A stretch of 64,000 nucleotides of DNA from DAOULY01 sp034414595 (GCA_034414595.1 DAOULY010000011.1:62001-126000); one strand, 5' to 3'. Shown: positions 8,825-18,022, counted from the first letter of the stretch. The notes: generated by a model not told the origin, from the sequence alone. A program made the numbers and translations.

Positions 8825-10819
8825 GTGAGAACGTGGAAATTCACGATAGCCATTATTGGTTCGTTGGCATTATTTCTGCTTTCCGTTTATCTATTCCTGC
8901 CCTCCTTTGCCTCTCCTGCTCTCTCCTTCTCCCCTTCAACCACACTCACTGTGATCTCAGATGATGTATTTGTGCAAGTGGCAGGTTCGGACAATTGGGA
9001 GACTGTTGAAGGGGAAGTAAACCTGAAGGCAGGGGATTGGGTAAAGACTTCCTCCCAGGGGCGAGCTGTCATCAAATTCTTCGAGGGTAGCTCTACGGAA
9101 ATCGAGCCTGATACCATTGTTTGCATCGAGGAATTGCTCGCCACCGTCGAGGGTTCCACAACAATAAGCCTCAGACAGCAGGTGGGTGTGACATGGAGTC
9201 ACGTAGCGGAGCTTTTTGACCCAGCATCGAGCTTTGAAATAAAGACATCAACAGCCGCGGCGACAGTTCGAGGAACGCTGATCGGAATTGGGATAGACGA
9301 GGATGGAACTCTGGATGTCAAGGTATTCGATGGCGTGGCGAGCGTCGTCGCTCAGGGGCAAGCGGTGCTCGTAAACGCAGGGTATCAAACTACGGTCAAG
9401 CAAGGAGAACCACCACCACCGCCCTCGGAGATTCCTCCTCCTCAAAGCCAGCTCACCGTATCCCTGGCATCACCGGCCTGGCTACATGTGCTTGATCCTA
9501 TAGGGAGGAGCGCGGGCATTATTCCTCCGGGGTTTGCTGTTAACGAAATACCATTTTCCACCACTGCCTGGACTGAAGGTGAGAAACAGACTGTGGAGAT
9601 AGATGAGCCCATAGGAGGAAGCTACTATCTCATCATCTATGCCTACGAAACTGGTGCAGTCACCTTAACCGTCGCGGGCAATTCTCAGGACGGATTTGAT
9701 CAGCAAGAAACTCGTGCATTCGATGTTACAACGGGTAAGGATTACTACCTTCGGCTTGATCTTGGGGTCCAACAGAAACTGATACAATCCCTGTTACTTG
9801 GTGATCTTGTAGTTGTGGATGCGCTGGCTGGTTTCAGTGTTGACAAGACCGAAGCTGCCGTAGGCGAGGCCGTTCAGCTCACAGACCTCTCAAGAGGAGA
9901 GATCGCAAGCTGGCAGTGGAATTTCGGCGATGGCGCTACAAGCACAGAGCAAAACCCGTCCCACGCATATGCCAACCCCGGCATCTATACGGTGACATTG
10001 ACCGTTTCCAACCCTGCCGGCTTAGACACTGAGTCCAAGACCGACTACATCAGGGTGTATCAGTCGCCACAAGCTGACTTTACTGCCGACAAGACTGAAG
10101 TAGCTGTAGGCGAGGCCATCCAGTTCACAGATACCTCAAGTGGAGGGCCTACGAGCTGGCAATGGGACTTCGGGGATGGTGCTACAAGCATGGAGCAAAA
10201 CCCCTCCCATGCCTATGCCAATCCCGGCGTCTATACTGTGACGCTGGCCGTTTCCAACCCCGCGGGCTCGGACACTGAGGCCAAGACTGACCACATCAGG
10301 GTATATCAGGTACCACAGGCTGACTTCAGTGCCAACAAGACTGAAGTAGCCGTAGGTGAGGCCATTCAGTTCACAGACACCTCCAGTGGGGGGCCCACGA
10401 GCTGGCAATGGGACTTTGGCGATGGCGCTACAAGCACGGAGCAAAACCCGTCCCACACCTATGCCGACCCTGATGTCTATACGGTGACATTGACCGTTGC
10501 CAACCCTGCTGGCTCGGACACCGAGGCCAAGGCCGACTACATCAGTGTGGATGAGAAGGTGTATGAGCCGCCACAGGCTGACTTCACCGTTGACAAGGAC
10601 GAATCTACTGTAGGCGAAGCCATACAGTTCACAGACCTATCCACCGAAGACCCCACGAGCTGGCAATGGGACTTCGGGGATGGTGCCACGAGCACAGAGC
10701 AGAATCCGTCCCACGCCTATACCAGTCCAGGTGTTTATACCGTGATTCTGACAGTATCCAATCCCGCAGGCTCAGACACCGAGGCTAAGAGCGACCACGT
10801 TACAGTGTATGCCAGTTGA
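8825..10819 (+). CDS. FecR-domain surface protein with four PKD domains
   Basis: 664 residues from a GTG start; only a weak GAGGG lies upstream. Residues 7-30 form a hydrophobic signal or anchor segment. A FecR-like domain covers about 42-195 (VEGEVNLKAGDWVKTSSQGR, then TAAATVRGT), followed by a proline-rich linker at 195-206 and a beta-rich region at 208-325. Four PKD domains follow at about 335-413, 416-494, 498-576 and 584-662, each with WQWDFGDGATS and VYTVTLTVSNPAG. Domains 2 and 3 are nearly identical, a sign of recent duplication. The chain ends right after PKD 4 with no sorting signal or C-terminal helix. It is probably an extracytoplasmic adhesive or structural protein. No FecI-type sigma factor is nearby. 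Confidence 0.85.
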   Translation: MRTWKFTIAIIGSLALFLLSVYLFLPSFASPALSFSPSTTLTVISDDVFVQVAGSDNWETVEGEVNLKAGDWVKTSSQGRAVIKFFEGSSTEIEPDTIVCIEELLATVEGSTTISLRQQVGVTWSHVAELFDPASSFEIKTSTAAATVRGTLIGIGIDEDGTLDVKVFDGVASVVAQGQAVLVNAGYQTTVKQGEPPPPPSEIPPPQSQLTVSLASPAWLHVLDPIGRSAGIIPPGFAVNEIPFSTTAWTEGEKQTVEIDEPIGGSYYLIIYAYETGAVTLTVAGNSQDGFDQQETRAFDVTTGKDYYLRLDLGVQQKLIQSLLLGDLVVVDALAGFSVDKTEAAVGEAVQLTDLSRGEIASWQWNFGDGATSTEQNPSHAYANPGIYTVTLTVSNPAGLDTESKTDYIRVYQSPQADFTADKTEVAVGEAIQFTDTSSGGPTSWQWDFGDGATSMEQNPSHAYANPGVYTVTLAVSNPAGSDTEAKTDHIRVYQVPQADFSANKTEVAVGEAIQFTDTSSGGPTSWQWDFGDGATSTEQNPSHTYADPDVYTVTLTVANPAGSDTEAKADYISVDEKVYEPPQADFTVDKDESTVGEAIQFTDLSTEDPTSWQWDFGDGATSTEQNPSHAYTSPGVYTVILTVSNPAGSDTEAKSDHVTVYAS

Positions 10820-11134
10820 TTTCGCGATTACCAGCCCAGCAGACGGAAGCACAGTGAAGACTGGGTAGAGGCCAAGTGTAAACAAAAAGTCTGAATCAGC
10901 GACCCCGAAGAGGGTGTCGGGGCATCCAATACCTATGGGAAAGGCCTGAACTAAGTCTACATTATGACGTGATGTGCCGTCGCTGTAATACCTTGATCTC
11001 TCGTGATACGCCTCTATCTTGAGAACCTGCTCCAATGGGGGATATGCTTGCTGAGCTTGGTCAATAGGCAGATGACGGGGTGCTCCACAAGGATTTCTTT
11101 TTGGAGCAGCACTATCTTCATGATTTGTGATCCC
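10820..11134. other. Intergenic region containing a repeat
   Basis: No gene is supported. The stretch contains GACCCCGA...TCGGGG, a possible hairpin about 85-100 bases after the PKD gene, and the 20-base repeat listed separately at 10916. The open frame 10772-11035 on the minus strand overlaps the PKD gene and has no ribosome site. Confidence 0.5.
10916..10935 (+). repeat. 20-base intergenic repeat, copy 1
   Basis: GTCGGGGCATCCAATACCTA occurs here and, identical over all 20 bases, at 37302-37321. Both copies are in the same orientation and lie downstream of the 3' end of a plus-strand gene, each next to a potential hairpin ending in GGGG. Confidence 0.7.
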
Positions 11135-11395
11135 TTAGTCCGATGGGGGATTCATAACTTTCCTTCTTAAGACCAAAAAGGGTAGGGAAAAAATATAAAA
11201 ACACACCACAGGGCTGATAAGTAACCGGATCATTCTCAGAACGTCTTCCAAATCCATATATATCTGAGAAGGCCAAGATGATAACATTTTACCGTGAATA
11301 ACTATTTTGTCCCCCTCCCGTCCCAGAGCCTCCACGCTCATCATGACACTTCCACTTGCACTCTTAAGACATACCTCCTTTACTTTTCCGGGCAT
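11135..11395 (-). CDS. Small predicted membrane protein
   Basis: 86 residues. The N-terminal ~55 residues are beta-like and include DKIVIHGKMLSSWPSQIYMD; the C-terminal LLISPVVCFYIFSLPFLVL is one hydrophobic helix followed by a basic RRK. GGGAGGAG sits directly upstream of the ATG, which makes this a credible gene despite its size. It follows the CrtI-like gene by about 60 bases on the same strand and is probably co-transcribed. I do not recognise a named family. Confidence 0.65.
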   Translation of the reverse strand: MPGKVKEVCLKSASGSVMMSVEALGREGDKIVIHGKMLSSWPSQIYMDLEDVLRMIRLLISPVVCFYIFSLPFLVLRRKVMNPPSD

Positions 11396-11457
11396 TTATC
11401 TCCTCCCAAGCTAAAGATGCAGAGCCCTTGACCGCCTACACCTACATTGTGCTTCTC

Positions 11458-12999
11458 CTACTTGGTCTTCTTACCTTTCCAGTCAGCCAAGGCCACATGG
11501 GCTGCATTGTGACCACAGATGCCCCTAACTGCGCCGCTCGGGTGAGTACCTGAGCCACATAGATAGAGATTGACAATAGGCGTGCGATAGTCAGTGTACC
11601 CAATCAGCGGCCTGAAAAATAGCATTTGTTCCCAGGTTGTAAGGCACTGGGAGCTATCACCTCTAGGCGCGCCAACTTCTCTCTCCAGATCCAGTGGCGT
11701 CCACCCATAGCAGGAAATAAGCGCCTTTCTCACATTAGGAGCATACTTGGCCAGCACATTAATAGCTCGGTCGTAAACTTCCTCTCGCCGCTCATCCCAG
11801 TTGCCCTTAGCCAAGTCATATGGCATGGGCCACACATACACATGCGCCGCATGTTTGCCTGATGGAGCAACGGTGTCGTCGAAATAGGAGGAAACTAATC
11901 CAAGCAGTAAAGGCTCCTCCGGAATCTCATGGACCGTGTACTCGTACCAAGCTTTCTCAGCATATTGCCATGAAGGACACACAGCGAACCATCCCTTTAG
12001 CCTCTGCTCAGGCATGTTGAAATCGGGTAACTTACTAAGAGCAAGGTTTAAAGTTATGCCCGTAGATTGTGCCCTTAGACGCCCAACTCTCTGAAGAAAT
12101 TTTGCATCCAGATACTCAGTCCCTACCATCTTCTGAAAAGTTTGCTGCGGGCTCACATTGGAGATGACTATCTTAGCTGTAATCTCTTCCCCTGTGGAGA
12201 GTCTCACACCTATGGCCTTACCATCCCTAACCAGGATCCTCTCGACCATGGCCCCGGTCCTGACTGTTCCTGCATAATGCTCAACTGCCTTGGCCATAGC
12301 CTGAGTGATAGAGCCCATGCCACCCCTGCTGGCACTCCATTGTGGCGCCAAGCCCAAATGATAAATGAACTTTGAAAGGTTCTCTGCAGTAGGACCGAGA
12401 TGCGACGCATCCATGGACTCTACCATGAGGGTGCACTTCACGTAATCGGACTCGAAGTAATCGTCCAAGAACTTCTTCAAGGTGCCGAACATCATCTCTC
12501 GGAATGTATCCAACATATCTGGTGAGGAGGCCATAAGCCCCACAAAGTCAACAATGGAAGGCGGAGGGTTCATTGCAGCCACGCTCATGAAATCCTTTAG
12601 CGGCTGCCACCTTTTCATCAACTCAACGTAGGCATCGGCATCCCTAGTCGAAAACCTTGCGAATTCGCGGTGAGAGTCATCGAGGTCATGGTAGATGGTG
12701 CAATATCTCCCGTCAGGAAAGATATTGGTGTACATGGCGTTGTGTGGGATAAGCTCAAGGCCAAATCGCTCGAGTTCTAAATCCTTCATCACTTCAGGGC
12801 TCAGCCAACTGGCGAAACCCGTGGCAGCCAGGTTGAACTTGAAACCAGGCTCGATCTCCTGTGTGACGCAAAGCCCACCCACTATATCACGCCTTTCGAG
12901 TACCAGCGTCTTTAAACCCTCCTTGGCAATATATCCCGCTGCCGTCAACCCATTGTGCCCTGCTCCAATGATTACAGCATCATAATCGTACTCAGCCAT
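11458..12999 (-). CDS. CrtI/phytoene desaturase-like FAD oxidoreductase (copy 2)
   Basis: 513 residues. The N-terminal FAD motif is AVIIGAGHNGLTAAGYIAKEG, followed by VLERRDIVGG, and the C-terminal FAD segment is LYLCGSGTHPSGAVRGICGH. It resembles the CrtI-like protein at 2.8-4.5 kb in length and layout, including a VKWS/REEV-type region before the C terminus, though the sequences are clearly diverged. TAGGAGGTG precedes the ATG. The 3' stub of a PEP-utilising gene lies just upstream, echoing the gene partnership in region 1. A redox function is expected; the substrate is unknown. Confidence 0.85.
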   Translation of the reverse strand: MAEYDYDAVIIGAGHNGLTAAGYIAKEGLKTLVLERRDIVGGLCVTQEIEPGFKFNLAATGFASWLSPEVMKDLELERFGLELIPHNAMYTNIFPDGRYCTIYHDLDDSHREFARFSTRDADAYVELMKRWQPLKDFMSVAAMNPPPSIVDFVGLMASSPDMLDTFREMMFGTLKKFLDDYFESDYVKCTLMVESMDASHLGPTAENLSKFIYHLGLAPQWSASRGGMGSITQAMAKAVEHYAGTVRTGAMVERILVRDGKAIGVRLSTGEEITAKIVISNVSPQQTFQKMVGTEYLDAKFLQRVGRLRAQSTGITLNLALSKLPDFNMPEQRLKGWFAVCPSWQYAEKAWYEYTVHEIPEEPLLLGLVSSYFDDTVAPSGKHAAHVYVWPMPYDLAKGNWDERREEVYDRAINVLAKYAPNVRKALISCYGWTPLDLEREVGAPRGDSSQCLTTWEQMLFFRPLIGYTDYRTPIVNLYLCGSGTHPSGAVRGICGHNAAHVALADWKGKKTK

Positions 13000-13036
13000 T
13001 AGGCACCTCCTATTGTATTTTGTTGCGTATCTTTCC

Positions 13037-13120
13037 TCATTCCTCGACTATGTAAACGACACCTTCATAACCGTCAACCTTCAGCTTCATGCCAGTTTTG
13101 ATTTTTCTTGTTGCTTTCCA
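13037..13120 (-). pseudogene. 3' stub of a PEP-utilising enzyme gene
   Basis: Read on the minus strand, 27 codons ending in TGA encode ATRKIKTGMKLKVDGYEG and a VVYIVEE tail. This matches the extreme C terminus of the PEP-utilising protein at 212-1888 (ATQKIKTGDKIRVDGD). The phosphohistidine segment that should precede it is missing, so the gene is truncated. Its position directly upstream of a CrtI-like gene suggests a former PEP-enzyme/CrtI gene pair. Confidence 0.7.
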
Positions 13121-13942
13121 TTTCCCCTCCCATGTTTAATTAAGGAATTAGCGTCGAGCATACTCACCCCCCATTCAACGCAGAGTATAAGCAGCCCGGT
13201 TGTCGTCGTCAACGCTTATCCCGTAACCGACCTTTGTCTTCCCCGTGCTATCTACAATGCTACTCCGGAGCTGTCATCGAGTGTGCTTCAAAGCCACGTC
13301 AAGGAGCTCGCCTGATAGACAATCAGAGAATAACGCTAGACTTTTTCAAAGGCGGACAAGGAAACAGTTGATGGACATAACTAGGATAAGAGGGCATATT
13401 GAAAAAGGCGGTCTGTATCCTGAAAAGGTGAACCAATGGCCGGTTCGCTAAAATGTCCTTAACTCTAGCCACATGACTCTTTATTGCATCGGACTAATGC
13501 TTGAATTTGGCGCTACTAGCGAATTTGTGGCATTTTAAGGCGATTGTCATGTATCTTACGCCAGAGTTAAAACCTTTGCGTCCTTGCTGTGAGCAAGGCT
13601 TGATTGATCAGCAAGTTCCGGGGCAGACTATAACCATCGGGAGACAATTGCTCAGAGATGGCCCCAGACTCTGGCCATAATCTAGCCAATGGAACATCAC
13701 CGAAACACTGGTCCCGAGCCCGGATTTACTCCATCATAAGCTCAGCTGAACCAGTTGGAATGCTGCTTCTGCTAAGGTGTTGAAAAATCGGGCTTCGTGT
13801 GCTATATTGTCTCCACCTTTTCACTCTCACATCATAGTCCGGTCACGCTTTTTTGACCGGGCCAAAAAGGAGGAGCCAATCTCTTAGGGGGTCAAATCCA
13901 CATAGCTCAACCAGCTTGCCCGTGTGGCGCTATATTTTGAGC
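13121..13942. other. Long intergenic region with remnants only
   Basis: No intact gene. A minus-strand piece near 13170-13275 reads SSIVDSTGKTKVGYGISVDD before a stop and looks like eroded coding sequence. A plus-strand open stretch to 13451 has no ribosome site. An inverted repeat CCGGTCA...TGACCGG lies near 13838-13860 without a T-run. Confidence 0.45.
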
Positions 13943-14977
13943 CTACAACTGCCAAAAGCTGGTCAACCGCTCAAAATCAACCATTCCACTCTCGGCGATG
14001 TTCTCAACCTCGATGCCTGCTTCCATTGCTGTGGCTACCGGGTTCAGGCCACCGAACATCACCATGCCAATGCGATTAACGCCTACTGCAAGCTGGCAAA
14101 CGGCCTCGCTGGTATTGCCCAGGACGTAGACCCCGCCAATGCCAGCCTCTTTGAGTCTTCCGATGACCTCCTCGACGATCGACCTCGCCGGTGCAGGTAT
14201 TTCTCGAAAGTTGGCCAGTATCCTGCCGTTGCCAGTTCTTGCAGCTTCGCCTACACTCGTCATCCTGGCGCGAAGATATTGCTCTGAGGGATCGAGAGAT
14301 GTACCCCCGTAGTTGATTATGGCTACGAAGCGCCTTGGCTTCGAATTCCTGATTTCCAGCACCCCACCAAACCTGGATTCTATCGGGACGCCGGCCTTGA
14401 GCAAGACCCCATTTATGGTCACGCCACACATTGTGGCAAATCCTACTTTCCCGCTTGGCACGACCAGGTCACCAAGTTTCTCGCCTCCATGGGCTACAGC
14501 TACAAGGTCGCTGACACACAGTCCAGCCTTGAATGCCTCTCTCATGTGCTCCAGAGCCATCTTGAACTCATCTTGCCCGAAGAGCGAGGTATTGATAGCA
14601 ACTTGCCCGGTCCGCTTGATGGGATCAAATGTAGTGCGAAAAGCCAGTAGCTCCAACTTCTCCAGAATGAAGCCGATCTGATCAGGTGCGAGCGCTATCC
14701 GCAATTCCTCGAGCCCCTGCGGTGTGATCATTCTGCCATCTCGGCCCAGTGGCTGAGTATAGCCTCGCTCGTCCGTTATTCTCAGGTGATATCTTACCGC
14801 TCTTTCGCTCAAGAAGATGCCATGCCGCTCAAGCTCCCGGGCTATTGTGATCGAGCCAAGCGGCTCAGAAGACTCGCTCAATACCTTGAGAATAGCTATG
14901 ATCTTCTTTTCCGCATCCGAGGTGGCACCCTGTACCATGAGAGCCTGTCTTACTTCTCTAAGTCGAGTTGGCTCCAT
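13943..14977 (-). CDS. nrpR: NrpR-family nitrogen repressor (copy 1)
   Basis: 344 residues. A winged helix-turn-helix at about 22-90 (KKIIAILKVLSESSEPLG, then SERAVRYHLRITDERG) is followed by one NrpR effector domain (about 110-344) with FGQDEFKMALEHMREAF and VGFATMCGVTINGVLLKAG. In methanogens NrpR represses glnK-amt, glnA and nif genes and is released by 2-oxoglutarate; methanogen proteins often carry two effector domains, here there is one. It lies 73 bases after glnA at the end of the amt-glnK-glnA run, consistent with feedback control of that operon. A paralogue lies at 20.3-21.3 kb, so the two might pair. Confidence 0.85.
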   Translation of the reverse strand: MEPTRLREVRQALMVQGATSDAEKKIIAILKVLSESSEPLGSITIARELERHGIFLSERAVRYHLRITDERGYTQPLGRDGRMITPQGLEELRIALAPDQIGFILEKLELLAFRTTFDPIKRTGQVAINTSLFGQDEFKMALEHMREAFKAGLCVSDLVAVAHGGEKLGDLVVPSGKVGFATMCGVTINGVLLKAGVPIESRFGGVLEIRNSKPRRFVAIINYGGTSLDPSEQYLRARMTSVGEAARTGNGRILANFREIPAPARSIVEEVIGRLKEAGIGGVYVLGNTSEAVCQLAVGVNRIGMVMFGGLNPVATAMEAGIEVENIAESGMVDFERLTSFWQL

Positions 14978-15050
14978 TATACCACCCTACACCATAAACT
15001 GAACACAGTTTGCCATTTGCCATCCCGCAATTAGCCCCGTGCTCTTTTAC

Positions 15051-16391
15051 TTACAGAATCGGTAAGTATTTCTTTATCTCGTAGTCGGTCACTTGAGCTC
15101 GGTACTGGTCCCACTCGATCTTCTTGTTCTCGATGAAAGCATGGAAAACGTGGTCACCGAGGGCTCTTCGCACCAGATCACTCTGCTCCGCCATCTGGAT
15201 CGCTTCACTCAGGCTGCCAGGCAGGGTCCCTATTCCTCTCCTCATCCTCTCCTCCTCAGTCATATGGTAGACGTTTTCCTCTACAGGCTCTGGCGTATCG
15301 TATTCCTGCTCAATTCCCTCCAGCCCCGCAGCCAGCATCACGCTGAAGGCCAGATAGGGGTTGCACGCCGGGTCGGGTGAGCGGAACTCTATCCTGGTGG
15401 CGTTTTCCTTGCCTGGCTTATACTCGGGAACTCTGACTAGGTCAGCCCGGTTCCGCCGTGCCCAGGAAAGATACACCGGCGCCTCATAACCGGGGATCAG
15501 CCGCTTGTAGGAGTTGACCCACTGGCTGGTGATGGCCGTGATCTCAGGAGCATGCTTCAGTAGCCCAGCTATGTAGTGCTTGGCCACCTTGGACAGATTG
15601 TACTGGTCTTCCTTATCAAAGAAGGCATTCCTGTCCCCACTGAACAGCGATTGGTGCACGTGCATGCCGCTGCCATTAATGCCGAAGACTGGTTTGGGCA
15701 TAAAGGTGGCATATACCCCGTGCTTTATGGCGATCTGCTTCACCACTAGGCGGTAGGTCATCACGTTATCGGCCATGGTCAGGGCATCGGTGTACCTCAT
15801 GTCGAGCTCGTGCTGGCTGAAAGCAACTTCGTGGTGGGAATACTCCACTCCGACGCCCAGTTCCTCCAGAGCAAGGACGGTTTCTCTTCTCAGGTCAGTG
15901 GCCGCATCAGGTGTCATGTCGAAATAGCCGCCCTCATCCAGAAAGTCAGTCCCCTTCGAGTCTCGAAAGTAGAAATACTCCAGCTCCGGCCCCACATAAA
16001 AGGTGTAGCCCATGTCCGCTGCCCGTTTCAGGTTCCTCTTAAGCACATACCGGGGATCACCCTCGAAAGGATCGCCGCCGGGCCTGAGGACATCGCAGAA
16101 CATCCGGGCCACAGCCTGATGCTCCCGGGGCCTCCAGGGCAGCAACTGGAAGGTATCGGGATCGGGCAGGGCCACCATGTCGCTTTCATCGATACGGGCA
16201 AAGCCCTCGATGGAGGAGCCATCAAAGCCCATCCCCTCCTCCAGGGCCCCTTCCAACTCCTCCACGGTGATGGCAAAGCTCTTCAAGAAGCCCAGGATAT
16301 CGGTGAACCACAGCCTGATGAACTTTACATCGTGCTCCTTGGCCATCTTGAGAACATACTGTTTGCTCTCCTCCTTAGTCCTGGTCGCCAT
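15051..16391 (-). CDS. glnA: Glutamine synthetase type I
   Basis: 446 residues, the length of the GSI-alpha class (the adenylylated GSI-beta class is about 470). It catalyses ATP-dependent ligation of ammonia to glutamate. Recognisable signatures are GMGFDGSSIEGFARIDESD near residue 55, the ATP-binding stretch KPVFGINGSGMHVHQSLF and the NRADLVRVP region. The C-terminal part lacks a KNLY-type adenylylation segment, so control by adenylylation is unlikely. AAAAAAGGAGG precedes the ATG. It follows glnK by 18 bases in an amt-glnK-glnA-nrpR run. Confidence 0.97.
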   Translation of the reverse strand: MATRTKEESKQYVLKMAKEHDVKFIRLWFTDILGFLKSFAITVEELEGALEEGMGFDGSSIEGFARIDESDMVALPDPDTFQLLPWRPREHQAVARMFCDVLRPGGDPFEGDPRYVLKRNLKRAADMGYTFYVGPELEYFYFRDSKGTDFLDEGGYFDMTPDAATDLRRETVLALEELGVGVEYSHHEVAFSQHELDMRYTDALTMADNVMTYRLVVKQIAIKHGVYATFMPKPVFGINGSGMHVHQSLFSGDRNAFFDKEDQYNLSKVAKHYIAGLLKHAPEITAITSQWVNSYKRLIPGYEAPVYLSWARRNRADLVRVPEYKPGKENATRIEFRSPDPACNPYLAFSVMLAAGLEGIEQEYDTPEPVEENVYHMTEEERMRRGIGTLPGSLSEAIQMAEQSDLVRRALGDHVFHAFIENKKIEWDQYRAQVTDYEIKKYLPIL

Positions 16392-16409
16392 TTGCGCCTC
16401 CTTTTTTAC

Positions 16410-16748
16410 TTAGATTGCGTTTTCCCCGACATCACCAGTCCTGACTCGTACCGCATCCTCGACGGGCAGGACAAATATCTTCCCATCTCCTCTCTCACCT
16501 GTCCTAGCTGTTGTGACAATAGCGTGCAGAACTTTGCCCAAGTCTTCGTCAATAACCACGACTTCGATCTTTATCTTGGGTAAGAACTCTACTATATACT
16601 CCCCAACCCTCCATTGCAAGCTGATACCCCTTTGTCGGCCGCGGCCACTCACTTCCGTCACAGTCATTCCCAATATGCCCATTTCAGCCAAGGCAGCTTT
16701 GACTGGTTCCAGCTTCTCTGGCCTGATGGTTGCCTCTATCTTCTTCAT
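16410..16748 (-). CDS. glnK: PII nitrogen regulatory protein
   Basis: 112 residues, standard PII length. It binds ATP/ADP and 2-oxoglutarate and normally docks on the ammonium channel to block it. The T-loop reads GRGRQRGISLQWRVGEYIVEF: Tyr51, the uridylylation site of enteric PII, is kept, while Tyr46 is replaced by Trp. The B-loop region TGERGDGKIFVLPVEDAVRV is intact. Its start overlaps the amt stop by four bases (ATGA), a hallmark of amt-glnK translational coupling. Confidence 0.95.
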   Translation of the reverse strand: MKKIEATIRPEKLEPVKAALAEMGILGMTVTEVSGRGRQRGISLQWRVGEYIVEFLPKIKIEVVVIDEDLGKVLHAIVTTARTGERGDGKIFVLPVEDAVRVRTGDVGENAI

Positions 16749-17977
16749 TGTATTGTGCCTCCATAGGCTCTTTCCCCGTGCTGTGATATATCCAGCCCTA
16801 CTATTTCTTCATGCTCTTTGACCCTGAGTCCCATGGTTGCATCGACTATCTTGCCCAAAACCCAAGTGGCACCGAAAGCAAAGGCCGCGACAGCAGCAAA
16901 GCCAGCAAGCTGCTTGGCAAACTGCAGGGCGTTGCCCCAGAGTAGCCCATCGGCACCGGCCGAATTAACTGCAACGCTGGCGAAAATACCAGCTGCCAAA
17001 ATACCCCAAATGCCTCCCATGCCATGGACTGCCCATACATCTAACGACTCATCTATACCTTTCCTTAACCTGAGGACTATGCAGTAATAGCAAATCACTG
17101 AGGCTATGATACCTATGGGTATTGCAGCAAGGGGATGTACAAAGCCAGCCGCAGGAGTAACTGCTGCTAGTCCAGCAACGGCTCCTGTGGCAGCACCAAG
17201 AGCAGAGGGGCGACGATGAATCCAGCTGAGAATGATCCAGGTGAAGGCGGCAGCCGCAGCAGAAGTATTCGTGGCTACAAAAGCACTGGAGGCCAGTCCC
17301 CCGGAGGTGAGAGCGCTTCCAGCATTAAATCCAAACCAACCGAACCAAAGAAGGCCAGTACCCAGCATCACCATAGGAATGTTATTCGGCTCCATCGGGT
17401 CCCCTTCTTTAAATCCTTTACGGGGACGAAGTAATAGCGCTAAAGCTAACGCCGATAGGCCAGCATTTATATGAACTACAGCGCCGCCGGCGAAATCAAG
17501 GAACCCTAGGTTGGCGAGCCAGCCACCACTGCCCCATACCCAGTGGGCTATAGGACAATAGACTACAGTAAACCACAGGACTGAAAGCACCAAGAAGGCA
17601 CTGAACTTCAGCCGTTCCACCACGGCTCCGGTCCAGAGGGCCACGGTGATAATGGCAAACATAGCCTGGAATATCATGAAGGCGAGGTGGGGCACAGTTG
17701 TGGCGTAGGTGTCAGAGGGCTGCTGCCCCACGCCTCTGAGGCCAACCCAATCCAGTTTGCCTATTATACCGCCTATATCAGGACCAAAGCTCAAACTGTA
17801 GCCATAGAGCACCCAGAGGATACCGATTAGACCGAGAAGGGCGAAGCTCATCATGATGGTGGACAGCACATTTTTCCGTCTCACCATCCCGCCATAGAAT
17901 AGAGCTAATCCCGGTATCATTAGCATCACCAGGGCTGCTGATACCAGAATCCAGGCAGTATCACCTGCGTTTTCCAT
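16745..17977 (-). CDS. amt: Ammonium transporter Amt
   Basis: 410 residues with about eleven hydrophobic helices. It starts without a long signal sequence (AWILVSAALVMLMIPGLALFYGGMVRRKN), as in many Amt proteins. Conserved segments include GALAxx-type pore helices, HINAGLSALALALLL with a twin-His-region histidine, and WFGWFGFNAGSAL. The C-terminal tail VKEHEEIVGLDISQHGERAY is the cytoplasmic coupling segment. It conducts ammonium across the membrane under PII control. Promoter and palindromes lie upstream at 17998-18053. Confidence 0.96.
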   Translation of the reverse strand: MENAGDTAWILVSAALVMLMIPGLALFYGGMVRRKNVLSTIMMSFALLGLIGILWVLYGYSLSFGPDIGGIIGKLDWVGLRGVGQQPSDTYATTVPHLAFMIFQAMFAIITVALWTGAVVERLKFSAFLVLSVLWFTVVYCPIAHWVWGSGGWLANLGFLDFAGGAVVHINAGLSALALALLLRPRKGFKEGDPMEPNNIPMVMLGTGLLWFGWFGFNAGSALTSGGLASSAFVATNTSAAAAAFTWIILSWIHRRPSALGAATGAVAGLAAVTPAAGFVHPLAAIPIGIIASVICYYCIVLRLRKGIDESLDVWAVHGMGGIWGILAAGIFASVAVNSAGADGLLWGNALQFAKQLAGFAAVAAFAFGATWVLGKIVDATMGLRVKEHEEIVGLDISQHGERAYGGTIQ

Positions 17978-17997
17978 ATTCCCAGGACTTCCTTCCT

Positions 17998-18012
17998 ACC
18001 TAAGCCTTAGGT
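17998..18012 (-). promoter_or_regulatory. Candidate operator palindrome before amt
   Basis: ACCTAAG-C-CTTAGGT is a perfect seven-base inverted repeat with one central base. It sits just downstream of the predicted -10 box and 21 bases before the amt ATG, where a repressor would block transcription. A second palindrome TGTTT-C-AAACA (18043-18053) overlaps the -35 box. NrpR or the OmpR-type regulator are the obvious candidate binders. On the plus strand the repeat is followed by TTTTTT, but the one-base loop argues against a terminator. Confidence 0.45.
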
Positions 18013-18022
18013 TTTTTCTCTG

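Noticed and set aside
13838..13860. Terminator-like hairpin CCGGTCA...TGACCGG
   Set aside because: No T-run follows on either strand, and no gene end adjoins on the plus strand.
15810..16583. 257-codon plus-strand open frame
   Set aside because: Antisense to glnA and glnK, both unmistakable.
17998..18018. Plus-strand rho-independent terminator (palindrome plus TTTTTT)
   Set aside because: The loop is a single base and no plus-strand gene ends here; an operator for amt fits better.
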